Part shown: in pieces, positions 7,502 through 16,186 of the stretch
Numbering within the stretch: position 1 is the stretch's first letter
Layout: every line of letters begins with the position of its first letter
Source: UBA2277 sp035477615
GTDB lineage: Bacteria > Patescibacteriota > Microgenomatia > UBA1400 > MFAQ01
Length of the DNA stretch: 24,750 bases
Direction: 5' to 3'
Assembly: GCA_035477615.1 (NCBI GenBank)
Contig: DATIKJ010000017.1
Coordinates: forward strand, 1 to 24,750
Program-made: the position numbers and the translations under genes
Notes under the pieces: model-generated
The model's database searches: none
Seen by the model: the letters and a program-made list of their open reading frames with translations, nothing else
Told to the model about the DNA's origin: nothing

Positions 7502-8762
7502 TTTTACTGGCCAAATACTCTTGAATGAAAGATAGTCTGTTGTATTTAGCTACTCTTTCACCTCTTCCTGGTGCTCCAAATTTTACAAAATCAGCTCCAA
7601 TTCCTACAGCAAAATCGGCAAGAAAGTCTTCATCTGTATCCCCAGATCTGTGAGAAACAATAACTGAGTAGTTGTTCTTTTTTGCTAGTTTTACAACTGC
7701 GGCTGTTTCAGAAATGGTACCTATTTGATTTGGTTTAATCAGAACAGCATTACATGCATTTTTTTGGATTGCTTCCTCTAGTCTTTTTTTGTTAGTGACA
7801 AGTAAATCATCGCCAATGATCATAAGTTGTTTACCAATGCTAGCCGTTAAATCACTCCAGTCCTTCCAAGCATCTTGGTCAAATGGGTCTTCTATAGATA
7901 GTAAGCCGTATTTTTTATTTAGATCAATTAAGAAGTCTCTGAATTTTTCTCCCGATAAACTATCTTTTGTATCACTGATGACATATTTGCCATTTTTTAA
8001 TAAATTGGATGCAGCAATATCTAGTCCCAGAAAAACATCTTGGTTTAGTTTATACGGACTCGACTCGATTGTTTCCACGAGAAGTTCAATTGCATCGGTA
8101 TTACTAAATAAATTTGGAGCAAATCCTCCCTCATCTCCTACTGAGTGAATGGCTTTTTTTTCTATTAAAATGTTTTTAAGGCTGTGATAAAGTTCGCTTC
8201 CAATTTCTAGAGATTCAGAAAACTTTTTTTGACTACTGGGAATAACATGGAACTCTTGAAACTCTAGATTACCAGCTCCGTGTTTACCACCATTAATTAA
8301 ATTAAATATTGGTGTAGGTAAATGAAGTGAAGTTGGTACTGAAAGACCATATTTTTCTACTGTGTACTGGAAGGTTGGAATTTCTTCACAAGCAGCTCCA
8401 AGCTCAAAGCATGCTTGAGACACAGAAAGGATGGCGTTTGCACCGAGCTTTGATTTGTTTTCTGTACCATCAAGATTGAGGAGTATTTGATCAATATTAT
8501 TTTGATGGGTTGGATCTTGCCCTAAAAGATACTTGCTAATTACTTGATTGACATTCGTTACTGCCTTTAATACTCCTAAACCATTATATCTTTGAGGATC
8601 ACCGTCTCTAAGCTCAGTTGCCTCAAGCCTTCCAGTAGAGGCACCACTTGGAATTGAGGCCACTGAACCATGATTATTGTCCGTCCAGATCGTTGTTTCT
8701 ATTGTTGGATTACCTCGAGAATCTAGAATCTCTCTAGCATAGACAGATTTTATTTTTGCCAT
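7494..8762 (-). CDS. eno: enolase (phosphopyruvate hydratase)
   Basis: Enolase interconverts 2-phosphoglycerate and phosphoenolpyruvate in the cytosol. From the ATG at 8762 it is 422 aa and begins with the family-typical AKIKSVYAREILDSRGNPT. Active-site features are intact: SGASTG (39-44), His161, Glu170, Glu211 in GDEGG, metal ligands Asp248, Glu291 and Asp318, Lys343 in KPNQIGT, SHRSGDT (370-376) and Lys394. A TTG 24 nt upstream is also in frame, but it lies within ppsA and adds non-conserved residues, so I rejected it. The start is 1 nt after the ppsA stop, and the 3' end overlaps the iPGM-like gene. In contrast to that neighbour, this enzyme looks fully active. Confidence 0.97.
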   Translation of the reverse strand: MAKIKSVYAREILDSRGNPTIETTIWTDNNHGSVASIPSGASTGRLEATELRDGDPQRYNGLGVLKAVTNVNQVISKYLLGQDPTHQNNIDQILLNLDGTENKSKLGANAILSVSQACFELGAACEEIPTFQYTVEKYGLSVPTSLHLPTPIFNLINGGKHGAGNLEFQEFHVIPSSQKKFSESLEIGSELYHSLKNILIEKKAIHSVGDEGGFAPNLFSNTDAIELLVETIESSPYKLNQDVFLGLDIAASNLLKNGKYVISDTKDSLSGEKFRDFLIDLNKKYGLLSIEDPFDQDAWKDWSDLTASIGKQLMIIGDDLLVTNKKRLEEAIQKNACNAVLIKPNQIGTISETAAVVKLAKKNNYSVIVSHRSGDTDEDFLADFAVGIGADFVKFGAPGRGERVAKYNRLSFIQEYLASKNG

Positions 8763-8763
8763 G

Positions 8764-11040
8764 TTATTTGAGTAGCCTTTTTTCAATTAGGGAGATTACC
8801 CTTCGTGTGTTATCAACAGCATCAGGACTAACAGAAACTGAGGTTATTCCCCAAGTAACTAATTTGTCGACTAGGTCAGGATAGAGACTGGCAGCCTGAC
8901 CGCACAGTGAACATGTGATGTGATGTTTGGCTGCAGTTTTGACAACATGTTCGAGCGCCCATAAAACCGCAGGATTTCTTTCATCAAACTCTGGAGCAAC
9001 GGTTTCATTGTCTCTGTCAGTTCCTAAAATGAGCATTGTAAGATCATTTGAACCAATTGAAACACCATCGATACCGACAGCAATAAAGTCTTCAAGAAGA
9101 ATGACATTGGATGGTATTTCGACCATCATCCACAGTTTGAATGAGTTTGATCTGGAGAGACCTGAAGCAGAAATTATTCGTTTTACTTTTATCAATTCAT
9201 CCACTGTTCGAACAAAGGGTATCATGAGATGTAAATTTTTAAAACCGTATTTGTTTCTGACAAGTTTAATTGCCTCGAGCTCAAGATTAAAAACAGATTC
9301 ATCAATGATATAACGATAGCAACCACGATAACCGAGCATGGGATTTGGTTCAGTCGGTTCGTAATTTTGTCCGCCAATTAAATTCTTATACTCGTTGGAC
9401 TTAAAGTCTGTGGCACGATAGACGACGGGTCTTTCGCCAAAACAATGAGTAAATTTCATTAGACTTTCGGCTAGCTTTTCAATAAATACCTGGCTTTTAC
9501 CATCACGGATCATTTTTTTAGGATGGATTCCGATCTCGGCCATCATAAACTCGGCACGAAGAAGCCCAACGCCATCAGCATTTCCCTGAGCAACAATCGA
9601 GGCAAGATCTGGCTCACCTAAGTTGACATACACTTTGGTAGCAGTTTTGGGGAACTCTTCTTCTTTGAATTCTTTTACCGCCACCGTTTTACCCTTTTCG
9701 GGAACACCATTGTAGACAACACCAGTTGAACCGTTGACGGTAATTAATTGATCGGTTTTTAGTATTTTTGTACCAATTTTAGCTCCAACAACTGCTGGAA
9801 TTCCAAGCTCTCTGGAAACAATAGCAGCGTGTGAAGTTTGTCCGCCCTTATCGGTGACGATAGCACTGGCTCTTTTCATGGCTGGGACAAAGTCTGGCGC
9901 AGTCATTTCAGTGACAAGAACATCACCCGTCTTTACTCTGTCAATTTCTTTTGCTGAGTTTATTTTGACAACCTTTCCAAATCCAATGCCAAATGAGGCT
10001 GGTTCTCCTTGAAGAAGCTGTTTTAAATTAACTAACTGACTTTCAGAGATTTGTTTTGTCCCCTTTCCCATATCAAGGGTCGTAATAGGACGTGTTTGCA
10101 CTACATACATCTTGCCTTTTTCATAGGCAAATTCACTGTCTTGTGGAAAAAAGTAATGTTGGTGAATTTTGACGGATAGTTTGGCAATTTCTATAACTTG
10201 TTCGTCTGTAAACTTTGGTGCATTAACCATTTTTTCGGGGACCTTTATTTTTTTGACACCACTTGGATAATCATGTACCTCCATCACGGTCTGAGGAACA
10301 TTCTGGCGAGAGTGAATCGAAAAATCTGATTTATTGACAATATAATGATCGGGATTAACAACACCTTGAACCATAAAGTCCCCTAATCCCCAAACAACTT
10401 CAACTACAACTTGATTTTTATTGCCAGTGACAGGATTAACTGAAAAGACAACTCCAGATACTTCTGACTGAACCATAAGTTGAACGGGAATAGCGAGTAG
10501 AACCTTGAAGTGGTTATAGCCTTTGGTGGCGCGATAAAAGATTGCTCTAGCTCCCCAGAGTGATCCCCATGCGCTACGAACAGCTTGGATAAGATTTGAC
10601 TCACCTTTGATATCTAAGTAAGACTCTTGCTGTCCAGCGAAGGAAGCATCTGGTAAATCTTCAGCGGTTGCAGAAGAACGAACTGCAACCAGTGGGTTTT
10701 TATCTCCAGGTTTTAAGTTAGAATAGCTTTCAAATATTTCCTTGGTGAGCTCTGCTGGAATATCGGCTGTCTGAATTAATCTCTGAATTTTTAATGACGC
10801 CTTTTCGAGCTCTTTTTGATTAGTAACTTCAGTTTGTTTAATGATTTCTCTAATTACTGGTTGGAGAGCATTGTGTTCAATAACTTTTTCATATGCTTGA
10901 GCAGTAATTACAAATCCATTTGGAACCGGAATACCAAAACTATACATTTCACCCAAGTTGGCGCCTTTACCTCCGACTAACGGAATATCTTCTTTGCGAA
11001 TTTTGCTGAAAGGTAATACCAGGGCAGGCATATTTGACAT
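8764..11040 (-). CDS. ppsA: phosphoenolpyruvate synthase
   Basis: PEP synthase makes PEP from pyruvate and ATP through a phosphohistidine; in fermenters the reaction may run toward pyruvate and ATP. The 758 aa contain an N-terminal nucleotide-binding domain (GGKGANLGE at 23-31, VAVRSSATAEDLPDASFAGQ near 118-137, QTRP at 315-318), the swivelling domain with phospho-acceptor His404 (GGQTSHAA), and the C-terminal PEP/pyruvate TIM barrel with catalytic Cys713 in CSLCGQ. All key residues are present. The ATG at 11040 directly abuts the stop of the isomerase gene, so translation is probably coupled. MPALVLPF, three codons on, is an alternative start. No pyruvate kinase is visible in the window. Confidence 0.95.
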   Translation of the reverse strand: MSNMPALVLPFSKIRKEDIPLVGGKGANLGEMYSFGIPVPNGFVITAQAYEKVIEHNALQPVIREIIKQTEVTNQKELEKASLKIQRLIQTADIPAELTKEIFESYSNLKPGDKNPLVAVRSSATAEDLPDASFAGQQESYLDIKGESNLIQAVRSAWGSLWGARAIFYRATKGYNHFKVLLAIPVQLMVQSEVSGVVFSVNPVTGNKNQVVVEVVWGLGDFMVQGVVNPDHYIVNKSDFSIHSRQNVPQTVMEVHDYPSGVKKIKVPEKMVNAPKFTDEQVIEIAKLSVKIHQHYFFPQDSEFAYEKGKMYVVQTRPITTLDMGKGTKQISESQLVNLKQLLQGEPASFGIGFGKVVKINSAKEIDRVKTGDVLVTEMTAPDFVPAMKRASAIVTDKGGQTSHAAIVSRELGIPAVVGAKIGTKILKTDQLITVNGSTGVVYNGVPEKGKTVAVKEFKEEEFPKTATKVYVNLGEPDLASIVAQGNADGVGLLRAEFMMAEIGIHPKKMIRDGKSQVFIEKLAESLMKFTHCFGERPVVYRATDFKSNEYKNLIGGQNYEPTEPNPMLGYRGCYRYIIDESVFNLELEAIKLVRNKYGFKNLHLMIPFVRTVDELIKVKRIISASGLSRSNSFKLWMMVEIPSNVILLEDFIAVGIDGVSIGSNDLTMLILGTDRDNETVAPEFDERNPAVLWALEHVVKTAAKHHITCSLCGQAASLYPDLVDKLVTWGITSVSVSPDAVDNTRRVISLIEKRLLK

Positions 11041-12111
11041 TTAGGTTAATTGTTTTTTAAAAAAGTCTACCCAAGGGTTTGTTCCCGGATCTTGCTTGTT
11101 GACTATACTTAAATAATAGCTAATCATGACCAAAAAGGCCAGTGATTCGAATGTCTGGGCAACGATATCTGACGACTCAGGTTTGATTACTGTTAATTGG
11201 TAGTTTTGTTTGATGAGAATATCTTTGGTTAGTTGAAATCTTTTTTGGATAATTTCTGGATAAAGTGTTGAGTTTATGAAAACAAAACGGACACTGTCTT
11301 TGAGTGTTGTAGGGAAAACCAAACCTTCCATCAGGTGATGATTTAAATCGGGAATGGTATAAAAAGCGGAAAATGTTTTGGATGTTTCATTTAGAAAATT
11401 TGTAAATATTTTGCCTACACCAGAAAGATGGTTGGCAGAAAAAATAATAACAGCCTGACCTTTGTTTTTAAGAGCGAACGATTTGGCGGGATTGTCGTCT
11501 GCAGGTCGATCTGCTTTTAGGGTGTCTAATGTTCTTTCAAGGATGCGTACAATTTCTTTGGGATCAACGAATCTAAATGATTCTGGATTGAGACGAACAG
11601 TAAGTCCTAAGATGGCTCCAAGCAATAAACCAATGCCATAGCGTGGAACATGTGACCGATTTAGTTTTTCGTCTAGAAGGATAAGTGGCCAGTGTTCAGC
11701 TAGAGCAATGTCTTTGAGTTTACCGCCAGTAGTAACAACAACAGTTTTGCTTTGGCGTTTGGCAGAGTCTTGAGCACAAGATAGAATTTCTTCGGTATTA
11801 CCTGAGTAACTGACGAGAATAACCAATGTGTCTTTTGAGGTATATTGAGGTAAACGATAATTGGATATTATTTCAAATGGAGTTTTGAGGAGTAAAGGGG
11901 AAAGGGATTGAACAACATGGGCTGATAAGTTTGAACCGCCCATGCCGGCGAAAACTATATTTATAATTTTTTCTGGTTCAAAGTTTAAACTGACAAACTG
12001 TGAATCATGCCAGGCAGACTCAAACTGTTCTCCGATTGAGACAAGAGAATCATAGACAGATAAAGTGTCATACTGACTAAATATTTTTGGATCATCAAGC
12101 TGAGTTTTCAT
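11041..12111 (-). CDS. bifunctional phosphoglucose/phosphomannose isomerase
   Basis: Enzymes of this SIS-domain family convert glucose 6-phosphate and mannose 6-phosphate to fructose 6-phosphate. From the ATG at 12111 the protein is 356 aa. The first SIS domain has GMGGS at 56-60 and SYSGNTEE at 101-108; VPRYGIG near 155 matches the family's PPRY loop. In the second domain, NETSK (241-245) and LNHHLMEG (256-263) match the family's conserved Glu and NHNE catalytic region, although the usual NHNE reads NHHL. An in-frame TTG at 12132 was rejected in favour of this ATG. An extended -10 (TGGTATACT) lies 11 nt upstream, giving a very short leader. This is the first gene of the PGI/PMI-ppsA-eno-iPGM-like operon. 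Confidence 0.85.
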   Translation of the reverse strand: MKTQLDDPKIFSQYDTLSVYDSLVSIGEQFESAWHDSQFVSLNFEPEKIINIVFAGMGGSNLSAHVVQSLSPLLLKTPFEIISNYRLPQYTSKDTLVILVSYSGNTEEILSCAQDSAKRQSKTVVVTTGGKLKDIALAEHWPLILLDEKLNRSHVPRYGIGLLLGAILGLTVRLNPESFRFVDPKEIVRILERTLDTLKADRPADDNPAKSFALKNKGQAVIIFSANHLSGVGKIFTNFLNETSKTFSAFYTIPDLNHHLMEGLVFPTTLKDSVRFVFINSTLYPEIIQKRFQLTKDILIKQNYQLTVIKPESSDIVAQTFESLAFLVMISYYLSIVNKQDPGTNPWVDFFKKQLT

Positions 12112-12122
12112 GAGCTGGATTA

Positions 12123-12131
12123 AGTATACCA
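12123..12131 (-). promoter_or_regulatory. extended -10 promoter of the glycolytic operon
   Basis: The minus strand reads TGGTATACT, 11 nt before the ATG at 12111. No -35 match is visible. The implied leader is about 5 nt, without a Shine-Dalgarno sequence. Confidence 0.5.
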
Positions 12132-12192
12132 AGTTACTTTATGATAAGTATTTTTCAAGATAAACTCGTCCTTCTTTTGTATTTAGTAAAGA

Positions 12193-13599
12193 TTACGAAA
12201 GAGCGGAAATATTGGAACCTGAAGACCAATCAATCTCCGAATATTTGTGGAAAATATTTGCAATGCTCGTTTTAAGTTCGTTATATTTTTTTTGTGTTTT
12301 GCCTTCAAACTTGGTAGTAATGTATGGACCGTTTTGAGAAGCTCTAACTACAACCATTGCCTCTTCCGTGTCAATGCGCACACCATCTACTTCATTTATG
12401 GAGCCTTGAGGAAGGAGTTTGATAAGCTCATGCTTGATAGTATCTGAGATAAATTGGAATTTAATATTGTCTGCCAATCCAAGTTTAATTTCAGGGCTAC
12501 TGAAGTATTTAGGAAGTTTTTCGACAGCTTGATTAAGAGTTTCGTCTTTTCTTTCGAGATAACTAAGTAAACGCAGTGAAGCATAAGCAGCATCATCATG
12601 ACCAAAAAAGTTGTCCATAAAGAAGATGTGTCCTGATAATTCTCCACCAAATGGAGAACGCACCTCTTTAATTCTTGATTTAACAAAAGAATGACCTGTT
12701 TTAGAAACAACAGGTTCCCCACCCATTTTTATGATAATTTCTGGGACAACTTTGGAACATAAATTGTTGTAAACAATTGATGCTTTCGGAATAAAATCTA
12801 AGACATCTTGGGCAAATAGAGCAACAATGGTATCCATCCAAAGAACTTGGCCAGTATTGTCAACAACGGCCATTCTGTCACCATCAGCATCATAGGCAAA
12901 ACCAATATCGGCATTTTTTTCTTTTACTGTTTGAGCAAGTCTTTCTAAAACTTCTGTTTCGGTTGGGTCGGGGTTGCCAAGTGGATAGTTGCCATCAGGT
13001 TTACAATTTTGTTCAATTACTTCACATCCAGCCTTTCTTAATATTTGAGGATAGAATACACCAGATCCGGTACTGCAGCCATCTACAACAATTTTCCACT
13101 TTTTTGTTAAATTAAAATACTTGGTAATTTCTGATAAGTAAATTGGAAATATGTCCTTTTGGGTATTTTTTCCACTTCCTTTAGAAAAAAATCCGCCCTC
13201 AACAATTTTTCTGAGTTCTTGAATTTCTTCAGTTACCATGGTATCTGAGTATCCGACAGAAAGTTTGAGACCATTGTATTCTTTAGGATTATGAGATGCA
13301 GTGATCATTGCCCCTCCCTTCGTTAAATATTCATATGAGCTGAAGTAAACAACTTGGCTCATGGAAAGGCCAAGATCAATAGTATCTATACCTCCATCGT
13401 TTAAGCCTTTGATAAAGGAATTTTTATATTCCTCACTTGTCAGTCGATTGTCACAACCAACTGGACACAAGAATATTCTTCTTTGGGTAAGAAACGTGGC
13501 ATATCCCCTTCCAAGTTGATAATAGACTTCAGGAGAGAGGTCAACATTGGAAACACCACGTAGGTCATATCCACGGTAAATATTTGGGTTTATCTGCAT
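12193..13599 (-). CDS. phosphomannomutase/phosphoglucomutase
   Basis: This alpha-D-phosphohexomutase family member moves phosphate between C1 and C6 of glucose or mannose, feeding sugar-nucleotide synthesis. The 468 aa have the four expected parts: the phosphoserine loop TASHNP (Ser102), the metal loop DADGDR (237-242), the sugar-specificity loop GGELSGH (318-324), and a C-terminal phosphate-binding domain with VRASQNGPYITTKFEG near 415-430. The N-terminal YRGYDLRG is typical. Substrate preference between glucose and mannose cannot be told from the sequence. The ATG at 13599 sits 6 nt after TATACT, so it is probably leaderless. The next gene (PGI/PMI) uses overlapping hexose-phosphate pools and has its own promoter after an 81-nt gap. 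Confidence 0.93.
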   Translation of the reverse strand: MQINPNIYRGYDLRGVSNVDLSPEVYYQLGRGYATFLTQRRIFLCPVGCDNRLTSEEYKNSFIKGLNDGGIDTIDLGLSMSQVVYFSSYEYLTKGGAMITASHNPKEYNGLKLSVGYSDTMVTEEIQELRKIVEGGFFSKGSGKNTQKDIFPIYLSEITKYFNLTKKWKIVVDGCSTGSGVFYPQILRKAGCEVIEQNCKPDGNYPLGNPDPTETEVLERLAQTVKEKNADIGFAYDADGDRMAVVDNTGQVLWMDTIVALFAQDVLDFIPKASIVYNNLCSKVVPEIIIKMGGEPVVSKTGHSFVKSRIKEVRSPFGGELSGHIFFMDNFFGHDDAAYASLRLLSYLERKDETLNQAVEKLPKYFSSPEIKLGLADNIKFQFISDTIKHELIKLLPQGSINEVDGVRIDTEEAMVVVRASQNGPYITTKFEGKTQKKYNELKTSIANIFHKYSEIDWSSGSNISALS

Positions 13600-13605
13600 A
13601 CATAG

Positions 13606-13614
13606 AGTATATCA
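13606..13614 (-). promoter_or_regulatory. extended -10 of the phosphohexomutase gene, leaderless spacing
   Basis: The minus strand reads TGATATACT, then 6 nt, then the ATG. The predicted start site coincides with the start codon. Confidence 0.55.
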
Positions 13615-13615
13615 A

Positions 13616-13646
13616 TTAAAAAAACACCCTCGATTAAGAGGGTGTT
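13616..13646 (-). terminator. intrinsic terminator after pncB
   Basis: A perfect 9-bp stem (AACACCCTC / GAGGGTGTT, 13623-13631 and 13638-13646) with a 6-nt loop is followed on the minus strand by a run of T (13618-13624). It lies immediately after the pncB stop and before the mutase promoter. Confidence 0.9.
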
Positions 13647-13663
13647 GTAGTTGATTTGTTTAT

Positions 13664-14899
13664 CTAGAAGTTGCTGTATAGAAATGGATATTTGTTTTTA
13701 ATCTCGTTGATCTTTGCAATTATTTCTGGATCACCGACATTTTTGCCATTGGTGTCGGGAACTTTGGCAATTTTTACCCATGTTTCGCCAAAATCAAAAC
13801 TAAAACCAAATGGTTTAACTACCATATTCAATGGTTTGTAGGCAGGAGTCTTTTTAAAGAAGATGATATTGTTGGTAAATGTGCCGCCAATTCCGTATGC
13901 CGTCTTGAACCATTGTGATGCATAAGCATCAATTTGTTTTGCTTTCGTTATAGTCAGAGAGTCTGAAAACATGAGGGTAATTGATTCCAAGTCAACATGG
14001 TTTTTTGGATGTGCATAGAATTTGCGCATTGTGTCAACAAATTCAAATGGATCTCCACTATCATGCCGATAACTCTTGATCAATTTGGCCATACCTGGAG
14101 TAAGGGTGGCAAGGAAAAATTTTGTTCCCCAAGTATCAGGTAAGGCAGTACCAAGGTTGTCGCCGTAGACTGCTTTCCAGGCAATTGTGGCGGCTTGGTT
14201 GCCATTCTCGACACCATACTTTGCTCCATGCATCAAGTACCACTGATGTGCTACGGTTCCTTTTGGAGAAAGACCTGATTTTTGAGTATGATATGGACAA
14301 CTACTGCCGACATACATGTCGCCACCATATTTGATAAGGTAATCAGTGACGATATCATGCATCCAATTAAAAGCACGTCGTCTTAGTCCGAATTCAGATA
14401 TGTGTAGACTGGCTGCAATCATTTCATAGATGATCTTTAAAAGCTCATCAACCCAGTTGTCATCAGGATAGTAGTTTAGCTCCTCGTTTCTTGTTTGCGA
14501 AATGACGGCCATGACGATCTGTTCGAAAAACATGATATCTGACCATGGACCTACAATTTTTCCAAATATGTGTCCTTCTTCGTCTTGCCAAAGTTTAATA
14601 TATTCGGGAACAAAGCGATATTGATCAAGCCAATCAAAAAAATCTTCTGCTAGGAATCCCCATTTAAGTTGAAGGAAATTCCTTAAATTTTCTTTTGATC
14701 GTAGGGCACGAAGATCTTGAAATTTTTCCAGTAGTAAAGCAGCGAAATTTTCTGGGAAAATCTCATGATTGCGATCGACTATTTCGTACCACGCCCATGT
14801 ATCTGGATAGAGCTGGTTCGCGGCATTGATCATTGAACAGTTATACACGTCAGTCTCAAGTACATCACGAATTATTTCCGTGCCCGAGCTTTGAGTCAT
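13664..14899 (-). CDS. pncB: nicotinate phosphoribosyltransferase
   Basis: PncB condenses nicotinate with PRPP, using ATP, to make nicotinate mononucleotide for NAD salvage. At 411 aa it has normal PncB length. Family motifs are SEFGLRRRAF (168-177), GTVAHQW with the probable phospho-acceptor His218, ALPDTWGTKFFL (252-263) and HDSGDP (279-284) for phosphate/PRPP binding. Conserved N-terminal segments (LETDVYNCSM near 14-23) also fit. Unlike most neighbours, this gene has a perfect AGGAGG (14904-14909) before the ATG, a leader of about 50 nt with a palindrome, and a strong terminator, so it is an independently controlled single-gene unit. Confidence 0.94.
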   Translation of the reverse strand: MTQSSGTEIIRDVLETDVYNCSMINAANQLYPDTWAWYEIVDRNHEIFPENFAALLLEKFQDLRALRSKENLRNFLQLKWGFLAEDFFDWLDQYRFVPEYIKLWQDEEGHIFGKIVGPWSDIMFFEQIVMAVISQTRNEELNYYPDDNWVDELLKIIYEMIAASLHISEFGLRRRAFNWMHDIVTDYLIKYGGDMYVGSSCPYHTQKSGLSPKGTVAHQWYLMHGAKYGVENGNQAATIAWKAVYGDNLGTALPDTWGTKFFLATLTPGMAKLIKSYRHDSGDPFEFVDTMRKFYAHPKNHVDLESITLMFSDSLTITKAKQIDAYASQWFKTAYGIGGTFTNNIIFFKKTPAYKPLNMVVKPFGFSFDFGETWVKIAKVPDTNGKNVGDPEIIAKINEIKNKYPFLYSNF

Positions 14900-14903
14900 T
14901 TAA

Positions 14904-14909
14904 CCTCCT
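14904..14909 (-). promoter_or_regulatory. strong Shine-Dalgarno sequence of pncB
   Basis: The minus strand reads AGGAGG, 4 nt before the ATG at 14899. It fixes the start and contrasts with the SD-less genes around it. Confidence 0.8.
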
Positions 14910-14929
14910 AGGTAAATTAAATGTGCGAT

Positions 14930-14942
14930 ACACAAGATGTGT
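14930..14942. promoter_or_regulatory. palindrome in the pncB leader, possible operator
   Basis: ACACA-AGA-TGTGT is a perfect 5-bp inverted repeat with a 3-nt centre. It lies about 8-20 nt after the predicted pncB start site, a usual place for a repressor. Which regulator binds is not known. Confidence 0.35.
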
Positions 14943-14956
14943 GATTTACAGCCTAT

Positions 14957-14965
14957 ATTTTATCA
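14957..14965 (-). promoter_or_regulatory. extended -10 promoter of pncB
   Basis: The minus strand reads TGATAAAAT, the same 9-mer as before uvrA, about 57 nt before the pncB ATG. The -35 region would fall within the upstream terminator. Confidence 0.5.
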
Positions 14966-14989
14966 TATAAAGCCCTCCGTGAGGAGGGC
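14966..14989 (-). terminator. intrinsic terminator after the PLD-like gene
   Basis: A perfect 7-bp GC-rich stem GCCCTCC/GGAGGGC (14972-14978 and 14983-14989) with a 4-nt loop is followed on the minus strand by TTTATAT. It lies about 11 nt past the PLD stop. It directly abuts the pncB promoter. Confidence 0.85.
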
Positions 14990-15000
14990 ATTTAATAGAG

Positions 15001-16152
15001 TTATTTGGAGCAGTTCGTGCCTGAGGGAATAACGGCCTGAGATTTTATTAGCTGATATTGCTCTTCAAAGACTGTGGCTAGTGTAGGGTCATACCAGATT
15101 AAAAGATTTTCATCGTTTTTTTCGTCAGCACTAACAGAAAAGTTGAACGAACCAAATATAACAATTTTTTCGTCAATAATTATTACTTTTTGGTGCATTG
15201 TGCCTGGGTTACCATCTAGGCGAATATCATATCCTTTGTTTAGTAATCTCCCGCATTCTGATGAGTCAGTATTGGCACTTCTTGATTCAAAAATACCTTC
15301 GACCACCACCCCTTTATTGGCATTGGCAATCATAGTCTTTGCTAAGTCGTTGTAGGTAAAGCTGAATGCCAAAAAGTGAATCGATGTCTCTGCAGTATTT
15401 ACGGCTTTGATAACCTTGGCCATACATTTATCTTCAGGTGCAAAACAATTTTCGACAGCAATTCCATTGATAACAAACGTTGGATAAGGTGTGTCGGATG
15501 GTGAAGTAGTCCCAAACTCTCCTGAATACATTTCGGCAAACTCAGTTTTGTAATTTGCTGAGGCTTCCGGGGAACAAAAATAGACGGCATTCTCATTATT
15601 CTTACGAGAGGCATTGTTGGTAATATTAAATGATCCTGTCCAGACACAGTCATTATCAAACACAAAGAACTTATTATGCATCAGAGCACTTCTATTATCT
15701 GGAACTGCAGGAATACCCTCAGACTTTAGTTCTCCCATTTGCTTATCTTTGTCGGAGTACTCATTGTCGTAAACAACGCGAACTGTAACTCCTCGCTCTT
15801 TGGCTCTAATGATTGCTTGCCCTACAGCCTCAATATCGAACTCAAATACGGCCAAATCGATAGACTTTTCTGAGGCATCAATTTTTTGTATTAGTGCCTG
15901 TTCGACAGACTTATCATCTGGATTGGTAGGGTCAGTAAAGTAGATTTCATAATATGTTTCTGTCGATGGAATTGGTGGCGGAACTGAACTCGGTTTTTGC
16001 GTGGCAACTCCCTGGACAGTTGGAGTTGCAGAAGGAATTGGTGGCTTTTCTACTTTTCCTTGCGAATCGAAAAAAGAATACAAAATCAGGACTGCCACTG
16101 TAAATATAACAATCAGTATCCACTTGCTTTTTCTAGAATTTGCTTTTGACAT
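15001..16152 (-). CDS. membrane-anchored phospholipase D-like protein with two HKD motifs
   Basis: Members of the PLD superfamily hydrolyse or transfer phosphodiesters; substrates include lipids and nucleic acids. The 383 aa begin with a basic stretch and one hydrophobic segment (about 11-28), then a Pro/Thr/Ser-rich linker (35-64), so the catalytic part probably lies outside the membrane. HKD motif 1 is His159-x-Lys161-Asp166 with GSFN at 173-176; motif 2 is His320-x-Lys322-Asp327 with GSFN at 334-337. Both are intact. Two Cys pairs in the outer domain may form disulphides. AGGAGG lies just before the ATG, and the gene has its own promoter and terminator. A secreted nuclease or lipase role is possible; the sequence cannot decide. 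Confidence 0.9.
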   Translation of the reverse strand: MSKANSRKSKWILIVIFTVAVLILYSFFDSQGKVEKPPIPSATPTVQGVATQKPSSVPPPIPSTETYYEIYFTDPTNPDDKSVEQALIQKIDASEKSIDLAVFEFDIEAVGQAIIRAKERGVTVRVVYDNEYSDKDKQMGELKSEGIPAVPDNRSALMHNKFFVFDNDCVWTGSFNITNNASRKNNENAVYFCSPEASANYKTEFAEMYSGEFGTTSPSDTPYPTFVINGIAVENCFAPEDKCMAKVIKAVNTAETSIHFLAFSFTYNDLAKTMIANANKGVVVEGIFESRSANTDSSECGRLLNKGYDIRLDGNPGTMHQKVIIIDEKIVIFGSFNFSVSADEKNDENLLIWYDPTLATVFEEQYQLIKSQAVIPSGTNCSK

Positions 16153-16186
16153 GTACCTCCTCTATTGTGAAGTGATTCTAATACCA

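Noticed and set aside
7789..8148. 119-codon open frame on the plus strand inside eno
   Set aside because: It is antisense to a well-conserved enzyme with no promoter or ribosome site and an unconvincing composition.
8763..8786. Longer enolase starting at an in-frame TTG
   Set aside because: The extra eight residues lie inside ppsA and are not conserved; the ATG at 8762 gives the standard N-terminus.
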